Source: Varroa destructor
Lineage: Eukaryota > Arthropoda > Arachnida > Mesostigmata > Varroidae
Assembly: GCF_002443255.2 (NCBI RefSeq)
Contig: NW_019211456.1
Span: 22,437,061 to 22,501,060, forward strand
Direction of reading: 5' to 3'
Length of the DNA stretch: 64,000 nt
The stretch's first letter is position 1. Every line of letters starts with the position of its first letter. Under the pieces are notes generated by a model. The model was given only the letters and a program-made list of their open reading frames with translations. It had not been told where the DNA came from and did no database searches. Shown here piece after piece: positions 13,846 to 26,700 of this stretch. A program made the translations under genes and the position numbers.

Positions 13846-16800
13846 ACATACATACACGCACACGCTAACTTCCCTACACAGATACGTATGTTGCTATACA
13901 CGGAGCTATTATGAGGACCTTCAGCTTCACCAAACTCTCAAGACTTCTAAGCATTTCCAGCTAGATCCACCAATTTTGCCAGAAAGCGGCCATAATGTTG
14001 TAGCGAAGAATACCCCAAGTTAACCCATACTTGTACTACGTCCAGTTGACTTTCGTAGAAATGCAACGAACCGTCCAAACGGACGGTGACATGATCGAGC
14101 ACTTACTGTGGCGGCTAGCGCTGCCTGGAAAAGCTAGGAAACGATTGAAGAAGTGGTGCATTTACCTTAGCTAGCTAATGTGAAATACGTGTGGGTACCC
14201 AACAGATACCACAATATAAATATTTTTTATTCTTTTTGTAGAAGTATCGTTTCTCCGCCAACTTCACTGCTGAACGTAGGATATTGGACTCACAGCTTTG
14301 GTGCAACATCAGAGTTAGAACGTCAGTGATTTTTTCATTTTTCTTGTTTCTAACTATAGCCTACGGCGCAGATACATTTGACTACAATAAATATCACTAC
14401 ATTTCCCACTCATAATATATTTCAAATTAGTATCCTGGGTGTGACAGGCACTATTCTCCGTTACGTATAAGCAAGGTTCAAATGGCTAGAAAAATATGCT
14501 TCATTGTGAAGGATAGACCAGTTGGATATCTCGATAATATCGTAGAACTTCAGCAGTATTCAATTTGTCGAAATTAGAATATTATATAATATCATGCATT
14601 CGATCGATGTCGCTGCATCCAGTATCAAGGTGTACATGGAAAGCTTTAAAAACTATTTATATCTGTGTTTCCCACCAAAAACAAGTGAATCTAATTTTCC
14701 AAACCCTGTCACAAAACTAAAAACAAATACCGACTAATTAATTGCAGATACAATTATAAAATGGACTATATTACAAATGTACCTTTCTTGATAAAACCTT
14801 AGTTAGCTCTTTAATGTGTTTCTATATTCCGATTTATTTGCGACATTCATTTGTGGAGATTATGTGGATTTCTTGGCATTTTTCCTTCGATTCCAACACA
14901 TGTCCAGCTATAACGAACAGCGATAGCTTAGAAGGTCACCATTCTTCCAAGTTTCCCATCAGCTCGCTACTCAGTGCCCCCTGTACAGCGTGCCTTGACT
15001 GGGGAACGGGCGGCAGCAGTGTTTGCTGCTACGCGTGGTAATAAATGACAAGGATCTATGTCCAGCTTCTTCCATGGTATTTCTACCTCGTCGTCTCCTT
15101 CTCGTCCTTTCGTAGCGTTGGCTATAAATAAATGGCAAAAAATAATTGTGTTCCACACAGTAGAAGCGCATGGTGACGCTCGGAGAAGCCGATGTAGCCA
15201 ACAGGAATGGGATGGCCGAACGAGACAGGCTCACACGGCCAGAAACGCTACAGCAGATCGTTCCATCGCTGTGTCGACCCAACTCCGCTGTCGACCGACG
15301 TCGTTGGTTGTTTCGTCGGACTACGGTAACACTAGGCACCGTTTTGTTACGTTTCCTGAGACCCACAGCTGTAGGCAGTATCACAGGCACCGTTCGCGCT
15401 GTGTTTGTCACCCTGTGCAGTAGTCGCATGTGTTCACGTGGACCGCCAACCCTCTTGCGTACAATTCCAGCTGTAGCCAGCACAGCGAGGTCATTGGATC
15501 GAGCGAAGTTAGAAAATTTGTGTGCAGTGGCGACCGTGATAGCCATCGACGACGACAAAGTCCTTTTCGATATAGGCGAGCGCTGCGGTATAACGCTGTC
15601 TTGTCTGCTGTACAGTAGTACAGCGCCGTAACCTGTATGAATGGGTTGATGTTGGAGCAAGAAACAGTGTCTGCGATGCAGGCAGCAGCCGTGGCGCTGG
15701 AGCTAAGTGAATAATTCCAGAGAAGATCGCGGCAGCTAGACAAAGTGAGACATTCGATGTTGGTCGTTGTTGGACGTTGTTTCCCCATCGCTCGGACCAC
15801 GAGACGCCGCTGCGGGCCACGGTTGGCACAACGTCCGTGCGTCTATATGCTTTCCCTTCATGGCAGCGCGGCGGTCCAGTGAAAGCCCAGCGAATGCCCA
15901 TTTCTAACCCTCAATTCCACATCCAACATCCATACACCGCGACGGGTTGTCTGTTTAAGAGACGGTTCCAGAGTCGAAGCGGCGTGAGCAGCCGTTGCTT
16001 CGACCGGGAGTTGTGTCTGGTGGCCCGTGGAGGGTGTTCCATCTTCATTAGCTCCTACCCGGCAGCGTCCTGCGAACGTTTTCTCCTCTCTACCCCTTCG
16101 CTGCCTTGAAGGCCTCGACTCCTCAGAGCTGCCCAGAACCACTGACTGTGCAGTTCAGACCCGCCTTCTCTTGGGGGTTAAAGTAGCTCCAGCGCTGTCG
16201 GTTGTTCGCTGATTCGCTGAAGGCCTTCCACCGCAACGGGGCTGAACTGGCTGGCCGCTTCGTCTCGTGCTCCCGTTTGAACAACGCGAGAGCTCGCAAT
16301 TCGCGGCGCATGCTTCTGTGGCACGGCTGAAGCGGAGCGCGTACGTTCTAGGCACAGAAGCTTGAGACGATCTGTCCCCGTTGGGAAGCTCCTGTGTTTC
16401 CCGTGCTCGCCCCCACCAATGCACCCTATCCGGATACCACAGAGATAGCTCGACGCTGGTAGGCATCTGCTAGCCCGGTACAACATGTACGATAGGCAAA
16501 TATCTGAAGAATAGTCAGCCCTGCGTCGGGGACGGCAGGCGTTGAGGATGTGTTAGATCTCCATTATATCGAAATTAACACAGCGATGGATGCCTCTTCC
16601 ATGTGTGCAGCCCATCTTGGTCGCCTGGTCTCTCTCGATTAGCGGCGCAGCTCTTTCCGACTGGGCCCATTGCGGCCACTGGTTTGGTCGCGATGCCTCG
16701 TCGATGAGACGTTCGCCTGGGCCAGCGGTTGTCTCTCTGAACGATCCGCTGCGATGGAGAAGCCAGGAAATTAGAGCCATATATACCCCATACAGTACAT

Positions 16801-17731
16801 AAGCACGCCTTTATGCAGCCGGCTACGCCGCTATTCAATAAGCTTTAATGCACCTTCAGTGTTAAAGACAGAGAGACGTACTAAGCTACGGGTGCCTGCG
16901 AGCCTCGGCCGTTGACGGCCTGTTTGCACTCTAACGTTGGTCAGAGCCGACTAGTCGGACAGAATATAGGATCTAAAGCGCAGCAGCTATGACGGGAAAC
17001 GGGTTCAATACGGCTTTAGCTACCGCTGTACTCAGACTGTGGTCGTGATTGTGTCAGCGCACACACGTAGGTAGATCTTTCGGTCTGTGCGCGTGTGCTT
17101 ATACGTTATATGTGACAACGTGATTACTATACTAGGTATGGGTGCTCACTCAGGGACGGTGAGGCTATGTTTATGAAAGGGGCGTAGAAAGAGAACGCTA
17201 GTCTTCCACGCACTCTCTGTACGACACGCACGTAACTAGAGTGATTAACTGGGAAAGAACTCGTGCCTCTAGTGAATTAATTGGATTAGTGCCGCTATTG
17301 AAACTTATTACGGGTCAACATGCACAGGAGTATGTGTAAGTAATTCTTAACTTCATGTTGCTACAGAGACGAAAACGATGTTAACGGTAACAGCACATAA
17401 GTGGGGGCGGGAATTTCAACTGAACTTTCGATGTCACATACGATTAAACTTAACGGATAATAAGTATAGAATACATACCCGTATCATGCGTTCACTTGTA
17501 CATATAAATATATATAGATTTGTTTAGCGAAACAATGACTATTTATAATTGATCTGAGAAAAGGCAAGCTGAGAGAAGTAAAATATATCTATAAGCGAAC
17601 ATATAAAAATCTTTCTTTCATCAAATGGCTCTTGACTGACAGACTAGGCAGACCTTGTCAGGGTTCTTGGTTTGTTATTGACTGGAACTATTATAGCCGA
17701 TTTACTTATTCTACAGATTCATTACAGCGTC

Positions 17732-17775
<44 letters not shown>

Positions 17776-20700
17776 TACAAGCGCGAAATATAAGCAATGT
17801 AGCCGAAGAGCTCATCGCTTTGTTCAATAATTACTTCGAGGTATGCTTTGATTAGCATGACATCTTACGAAACAACTATAAGGCTAGATTGATTTTTATA
17901 TTAGCGGATACGTGATGGTTGTATTATAGCTACTAAGTATAAGGCGTACTTTCTCCAATCGACTTACTTCAAATTTGAAAGCTCCAATAAGTACTAATAC
18001 CATCAAATTTTTGATTCACAGAAGATGTGCTGTTTTATTTTACAGTGCTAACGGTTAGTAGAGGCTAACCCAACAACGGGAAGATGCCTGCAGTATTAAT
18101 GTGACCCTATCGTTTATATTTGTTTCCCTTCAAAAGTGTGAATTCAAAAAGGGTTTGTACTCTGTACTGGTATTTATTCGATGATGGAAAGATGTTTCCA
18201 TATAATTTTTTCCTTTAGTCTCCACTGCGTTGTTATTCAAGCGCGCTTTACAACCCATTGGTATGCTCGAACTGGTCGATTCACAAAAACCATAAATAAT
18301 CATTTTTGAAAAGTCGCACAATATCCGTCTGCAATGATGTAATCGTCTCACTGCGCGGCAGAGAGTACAAATACTAAACAGCGGAATGATTAATTAAATC
18401 AGCGGTAGTATTTTGCATAGAGCAGTTTTTCTTCTTCCCTCTATAGGTTCCTGCCACGCTACGTACCCTCAATACGATTTTGCTCAGTCACCATTGCCAT
18501 CGCTTGCCAGTCAACCAAGTCTACTACGGAGCCTGCACTTTGCCGTCCTCGGGTTATCTTGCTTCGGCTTCTGTTTTTTTCTGGTCGGGAAGCAGTTTTT
18601 TCTTTGACCAATAGCTAGCCCATCGGCACAAGGCTTGACTGGTCAATCGTCCGAGGCCATTCCGGCTGCTGGGTCCGAGCTGTACGTTGTAACTGGGCGT
18701 CAGCTACATTGGCTCACGGGTCACGTTAACGCAACTTGCTCCCACCTCGGTTCCGCTTTGTCTCCTTAGTCCCCAGTAGACGGCGGCTTCACCCCACGAT
18801 ACGCACTACCCAGTCACTGCTTGCTTTTTCGCGCACACGTACACCTCATACAAACACGAATCCCATCGTCGGCTTATTTTCAGCCCTCATTTATCGTTTT
18901 GCGCTATCGCTGTACCAATTCCATACAAATGCTTCGGCTACACGGTGAACATAAAAGAAACAGAAGTCCAAGCCAGCACCAACAAACACAAACATTGCCC
19001 CGACGCACCTCACCCGAGTCGAAGCAAATACGCAGTGAACCGAACGCTCAAGAAAGATACATAAATATATTTCGAGCTACAACCATACGTGCACCGACAG
19101 ATCGTGAAAAAGGCATAGAGCGAATAAGTGAGACAAGCGTAGTAAGACGATAGGTCCCTTGCTTGAAAATTATATTTGGTTTTATGATTTTAATTCGGTA
19201 CTGTTGGCCTGATCTAAGGATTTCGTGAACGATTGAAATGACTTTGACAAGTATTATAATACTTCAAAAATTAACTTTTTCCATTAACAATTTATAATTC
19301 ACAGTCGCCATTTTGATAGTTTCAAATAAGCGAATTGTTGCGAGGATTGTTAATGTACTCATGAAATGTTAATGAAGAAAAATTGTTAGTTAATATATAT
19401 CTGAATGCTATATATACTTGAAAACATTTCGCACTTCGCGTGGATTGGACGCCCCTCCACTATCGGAGGTATTGAGGGATGGCTAAAGAGGCGCCTCCCG
19501 CAACAACGTACCATGGGCAATTACAACGAGGCCCAAACAGACTCGGCCGTCGAATACCATTCATTTCCATTTTGAACTCTTCCGACCTTCTGACGTCCTC
19601 AGTTCTACCCTCGACTGGAAAATTCCCTGTACAAGAATATAACGTAGCCCAGTGCTACCGTTCTCTACCGTAGAAGACGGACGGCCGTGCACAGTGTAGG
19701 GGTTGTCTACCCTGGCTAGGTCCTATAAGAAACGGCGACCCTTATGACATACGTACAGGAGAGCATTGAACGGAAAATACATCAATATTGTTCAGTTTGA
19801 CACCAGTAAGCGTTCAACCGACATATGGGCATATACCCAATAAAGTAACGCATGCATAAACGCGACGCAAAAACCACACCATCCAGTAGAAGCATCACTA
19901 AAGAATTTTTTTTTTTAAAAAAAACACAAGAGTGAGCCCATACTCTGTAGTTCTGAAAATGTCAGTTTACGTACATATGGCCACATTTAGCATGGCAAGA
20001 ATTTGCGCCATGGCAGTTGCCGAAGTGCTTCAAGAAAAAAATGGTTTCCGGTCAATGTTACAACTAACTATTAATGCATCTTATCTCAAAGCTACAAATC
20101 CTTATAACTCCTATATTAATCGCTAATATTTCGAAACGAATCTAGTTTTCACATGCATTCATACGTTCTCTTTATGGTCCTGTTGAAACCTCAAAAGAGG
20201 GTTATGCTTGAAGAACGGATATGGCTTGATTGGATATAGCTGATATTCTATGGCAGGTTGTCTGTGTCTTCCTATTGAAAAAAGGATTCGATTAAAAAAT
20301 GGACGAAAAACTACTGTGACCACCGTATCTAGGCCGATAAACGGGGCATCATGTGTGCTGCAATTTCCGAGACTGTATGAAGCCGATGAGACTAGTGAAG
20401 CCATATAGTCAACATATATATCATTGGATTGTCCTATCAGACGCTGCTTTAACGTGTACCAAAGTAGACGTCAGACACCAAACGACGCAAAATGAGCATG
20501 GCAGAATCACTTGGGCCGGACAGAGAAGACGGGAATTCGTGTTTCTCACCATCGAAATTTCATGTATTGATTTTATCACTTAATTAGATTGTATCAATAA
20601 TTTTACTGCAAATTCGGACATGGCTATGTAAACACTAGAATCGAGCCTTTGTTCTCTCCGTTGTCCTGGATAAAAATTATTAAGCATAGTGAACGTCGCA

Positions 20701-23700
20701 GGCACCAAATCATTACTTTACCTAGCGTTCATTAGTTGAGCCTATGACGATCTACGGAACGCAATATACGCAAACGCGTATACGAAGAAATCGCAAAGCC
20801 ACCCTGCGTGTGTACATTTTATTGGAAATATATACCCGTGTGAGCGCGAAGATACGATATTACCCTCGATGTACTAATATCAACAAATCGAAGTATAAAG
20901 AGGATATAATGGCATATGACTGGTCTGCTCTATTGATCTCTAACTTATTTTGTATTCATAAATACATACCCACTTGATCAACGATAATAGCAATAGTGCC
21001 AGTAGCGAAGACAGCCCTGGTTGATCAATTGGCGCATCACATTGACGGCTTATAGGTTTGGATGTTCATTTCGGTACGATGAACTGCTATACGGCTACCT
21101 CCGCCTTTCCACGGCGTTTAGCCTCAACGGGCTTTTACCTCTGAGCCCCATCGAGACGAGCACCATTAACATATTACTGAACTGTATAGGTTGTAAATGG
21201 ACAATAGGTCATCGAAAGTACATTGGAAAGTCGTCTTCAGGTGAGTCGAACGTACCGGTCCACATCGACGCTACTGCTCCCACAGGTTGGACTACTAGTT
21301 TGACGAGCGGCCATTCTGTCCGTCATGCCAATGATGGTACAACTGGACTATGGAACAGCGAAATATCAGTAAAATTGAAGAGATAATAGCAAGTGCGATA
21401 CAGCCGCCGTACGCGATGGTATTGCAGCTTATTGTATAGCCACCTGCATCTGTCTAGCGGTATGATCGCTCTTCTGTAGACTTTATTACGACTAGTTAGC
21501 CCACGTCTTTTTCGCAGTTTAATGCTACCAATTATATTTTTATTAAACAAAAAAAAAATAAACATTATATGATTCTATTTTTCATATGCAGTTTTTTTTT
21601 TATATGCGTAACACTACAGTAAAGCTTGTATCGACAATAACCAAACGGCTAAGAGTAACACAAGCCAAACCAATCAATACGGTGTTGACAATATATGCTA
21701 CCATCCGTATGCATATAAACCTCTAATTGCTATTGTTTCCTTGTTACACGGCCTGCGCAAATAAAAAAAAAAAAAAAAAAAAGCTATTTTTATCCTTGGC
21801 AGTTGGCAGGTGAAGAAAGTGGGTACATAATGCTATTTTTCTTTGCGCGTTCGCTCCCTCCATTACTGCCGTTACTTCACCCGCTGGCTTATTCCTCGTA
21901 CAATAAGCTCAATAGTCGTCGACCATTCATCGCCATGACGGGCGTCACGCGTCCTACTACCACATTAGGCCACAAACACCCGGTCGCACGCCTGTATTCA
22001 GTCGTCATATCAGCCAAAATGAATTTGTGCCAATAATGCATTTATTCGAGAAGGGACACACCGATTTGTAGCCATTAATGCCAAACTGGCCGCGACCAGT
22101 ATCACGATGGCGTCACGCTCATAGTTGTTGAGTGCGGCCCGTTTTCCATCCATCCGTCACAGCTTTTTCATTGGTTAAGTATCAAATGCTGCTGTTCATT
22201 GCATCAGCGTAACTTAGTAGTGGGAGTGAGTTCATGTGACCGATAGCAGTGGCACCGATAGCTCAATCGAGGGTCCTACCAAGTCCTGACCCGATCCCTG
22301 ATGAGCGCTCACATCAACTTGATCATTAGTCCTACTACTTCACTGGTCCAGTGAGGACGCGGTGACTTTCCCTGAGCTGATGGCTCTGAAATTCTATAGT
22401 TTCACTGAGAGATTAAAAATAACATTTCGAAACAAGAACTTTTTTCTAGACGCCCGAACGGGGTAGTTAGCCGGCCCCTCCTGAAAGGTCTACGTCATTT
22501 GTGTGGGTATTGCAAAGAATATTGCCTATGCGACGATGTATGCCCACTTTCAAATTCTAATTGCTACGTCTTAAAGCAGGAAGGGATTGTGTAAATGACT
22601 GCTAACGCTAATACATATTTAAGATTTAAAACGTTATTTTCGATAGTGTATGATCCTGTTCGATGTTCAGTAGCAGATTTAAATATTTAATTCAACTAAT
22701 ATCATGATAAAAGATCGAGTAAACTAGCAGGTGGGCAATTGCGTTCTACAGTTCAGCGGGAAGCGCAGATAAACCTAGGGCTCTCTGGCCTATATATCGG
22801 TAAGCTACACGAAGAGACTAATCATAGCAATGTTCTTAGGCAGTGTCTTGCAATCGAACCACTTTTGGATATAGCAACACTATTTCAATAACGGTATGGA
22901 ACTGGATAGAATTTGGCCAGGAGACGACGAGAAACCTTGTTAAATTATAGATGCTGCAATGGCTACGGTTCAAATGGATCAGCAGACTTACCGTCATTAT
23001 TACCCACATATAAGTGAAATATACGTAAGTCTACTACTTGATGACGAGCAAAGAGCTTCCCAGCACCGAAGTAAATCCTATTAGCCTATTGGAGACTAAG
23101 CTTCGTATTTGCGCTAGAAGATAATTGGCAGACCATCCAAGCCACCAACGCCTGCTACCCCATTAAACATATGAGGGTGCGTGTTTTAAACATACACTAT
23201 ATCGCCTTCCTCCAAACAGGATAGTCGGTGGATTCTACATAATCTCGTATCACATTATTGTCGCAATCGCCCCGTTGTTATCAGCTTGCAAAACGAGCGA
23301 GTGAAGACATATCAACAAACGGATCTGCCCTATAACGTATTTACACTAGCGGTGCAGTGGATAGGTGAAGACGTGCCTTGGGTATTCATTGCCTCATCGA
23401 CTCCTTGGCTCCGTCTTTAGCCCAGTCACAAGGACTCTTTTCGAAAACTACTACGGCAAGTGTACCCCAAGAAGCGGCTAAGTGCTCGACAAGGCCTTGC
23501 CGTGTGAGCTTCTAGAAGCTCTCTAGAAGACACGTTCCTCACGCAATGGCACGTTAGTAATCGCTCAGTCGAGCACAGAGGCTAGGCAACATATTTATAT
23601 AACATGCAAGTACGCTTCCCGCGTTCGATTCCATCAAAAGGGCCGGAAAGCCTTCTATTATGGTCCCAGCATTCCTAGTTTCCATCTAGGCTTCAAATGT

Positions 23701-26700
23701 ACACATGTAATAAATACGAAGAAACTTCTTCGTCAATGTCTACGTATCCAATGCTTTATCTGCTGGCAGACGTGTCGAAAGCAAACTCGACTAAATGTAC
23801 GAAACTGATACACGAACATATATAGAAAGACAATTATTGGGACAGATTGAATTTTCCCAGTTATAATACTTCGTGCAATTCATTGACTCTGTTGAGGGTG
23901 ATGCTTTGCCTCACTCAGCGCACCAACCAGAGATTTTTGTTAGGACGTCCTTCTACTCCCGAATCGTTTATGATTTAGAACAGCCGTTACGTACATTCGA
24001 CTAATAGATCTATGATTTTGTCATGTTATTATTTTTCGAACGGATTGCCTGAACGTTTTGGTTTTCGAGCGTCTTAACATAAGGGTTCGGCTACCGTTAC
24101 CGCTGCGCTACTGGGGACCATCGCTTGTGTCGTATTTCTATATAAATATATATCACTAACACAACAATTTCAGTGAATGCTAACGAAACACAGTGCACAT
24201 TAATAATGCGTCAATCTTTCGTCCAAGAAGCCTGATACGAAACAAAAAGCCATTGGCAATTATGTGGCCCACGCACTGTACGAATACGCCCTTTTATATT
24301 TGCTGGGACTAGAAAGAGCAAATTGTACATGTATGATGATGGTTATTCGACATCAGAGTCGGACACCGACATTGTCACGAAAATCTATGTTTTATTGTAG
24401 AAACCACTTTCGTGGATTGCTTTTTAAGCCGCTGTCAGCTGTAGAAATAGGCAGCATATTCAATAAGTAATTGAAGCTGCACAGTTCGATACCGTGTATC
24501 GGAATATTCGTGTATTGGATTTTACCTCTATTGGTAGAGCTTTAAGTTTTCTTAATCGATACCGTAAACTAAAACAAAAGTTATTCGTACAGGTAGTATG
24601 CATTTTGGAAGCCACCGAAGCAAAGCCGCAGAAGGGGAACTACACCTCGTAGAGATACTTAGAGAACGTAGATACAATAGAGAAAAGTTGAAGACCGATT
24701 ATGAAACAGAATTCAATCCCGCACCTATAAGCGTGATGCCTGCATCAAAAACTTTCCACACACGCTAAATTTAACAGTAAACTATCTATCCAGCTGACAA
24801 CTACCGTTGAGTCCTGTTAAGCTGTCCCTCAATTACTGATAGATTTAACGGTGTGACGACACAGTCGTTTGGTATACGTGTAACTGATTCCGTAAGAAAC
24901 GCACCATTAAGCCATATTATGTTTCTCCCTGTAGCTGTGGTATCATCAGGCGATCCGGCCATCACTAGCTCCGGTAGTTCAACGGTCACTAAAGCCAACG
25001 CAGTCGCCTTATATACGTATTATACTTAAACCGCAAACTTCAAAGGACTTGTCGCCATGAGCGATGCCGCCACCTCAGCTCCCAACTAGCGTAAGCCCAA
25101 TCTTCGACCCCAGATGCCTGACCAATCGTTCGCTGACCGGCACCGGCACCGGCACACCCTCCAGGTAGTACAAAGCTCTAGGGATTTCCTAAATAGTACG
25201 ACAGTAGTGAATGACTAGCGAGCAGTATATTCTATATACGAATAACGGCGAACGTATCGTAAGTTCAATAGCGACTCCGGCACTATTGGCCATGGGGCCC
25301 GTAGCAGGACGAGTAAACAGTAGCGGTTGGCTCAGTGCTCGTCTAGCGTTAGTGTGTATCTTTCTGACTGTTTGTAACGGTGTGTACATATGTTCACGCG
25401 TCTAGATGTACAGCCTTTACTAGGCATCGTTCATCGTATTTCAATGTCTGACGACTCATATGTGCCGACGGGACGGGCTTTAATTTTCATATGAATGCCA
25501 TTCGATCCTAGCTATCCCTCACGAGGTTTCCCCATTGAACACATCCTGTCAACCCCCGGCGAAACCTGACCTTTATGGTGCTGCCAGCAACTAGGCCGTA
25601 ATGCAGTACGATATCATCATGCGGTCCTGTTGGTTGAACACAATGATTCTGAAACCACCTAGGACACGTTGCGCTAGCTTTAATCGGCGAACCGAACAAG
25701 ACGGAATAGAACCACATATGCTGCGTACCGGATACTCACGGTGTCATACGATTATACTCAGTTCGGTAGAGGAGGATAAAAGATGACGCCGCATCGGCTG
25801 TTTCTGTTCAACAAATACCAAACATGAACTTAGCGTCTGAAGTAAACGTAGTAAGGTATAATCACATTATATAGAATTCAATGTAGTGCTTGCAATTAGC
25901 TTACTATCTACAAGCTGCCAAACAAAAAGTATATAATAAAAAAATGTAAAATTAAGTGCTTCCACATTATGCTCGGGGTTAATAACTCTTGACCGATCAA
26001 GCTCCGCTGCGAGTGCAGCATATGGAACGACCGCAACAGTTTCCCCACCTTGTGGCAACTCAGCGTTTCCCATTGCACGGAATGGAAGCCGTGCATCCTA
26101 AATGTTAATATATAACGATTCTTTCACATGACTGCCTTCCGATATTGGGTCGCCGTAAAGCTTGTTAGAGAATAATTAAAATGATTTGGGCTAGTTTCAA
26201 TTCAAAAACTCTGACCACATATGTTAGTATTCCCGGGTGCTGGAGCATGCTTAAAAATCGAAATGAAAACAGGATTACCTCGGGGAGGTAGAGCGGTGGA
26301 TTTCGACATGAAGTGTACAACTTCTACACAGGCTCAGGATACGGTGTGTTATACTATGCCTGCTGTTTTCAAGTAATGGACTTCTACGTCAATGGTATTT
26401 TTTAGGCATCTGTCGATGATATTTACCTGTCGAACGCAGGACATGTCCCACTAAGTGTGAAACGGTTGGGGTTGTTTGCTAAGTTCCCGTAACTGCAAAA
26501 CTGTTTACCAATGCGGTGCGAACAAAGTCACTCATTCGTACTCGTGGCCGGAGAACGTTAGTTAGAAGTCGTTCGGGTGTCCTACTGTTGTGTATTTGCA
26601 CGATTAGCAAGTTGCTATAGGCAGCATTCAATGAGGACAGTGGCTATTACCATTATTATGTGCAATTATGTTATTGGTTTATGATTCGATAGGTATTGCG

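Noticed and set aside
13811..13914. His-Thr-rich coding frames
   Set aside because: They are translations of the CA microsatellite.
15170..15631. 153-codon plus frame as a gene
   Set aside because: It overlaps an equally long frame on the other strand in G+C-rich DNA, with no domain, signal or splice support.
23605..23640. B-box-like GTTCGATTCC as a tRNA gene
   Set aside because: No matching T-stem, acceptor stem or A box around it.
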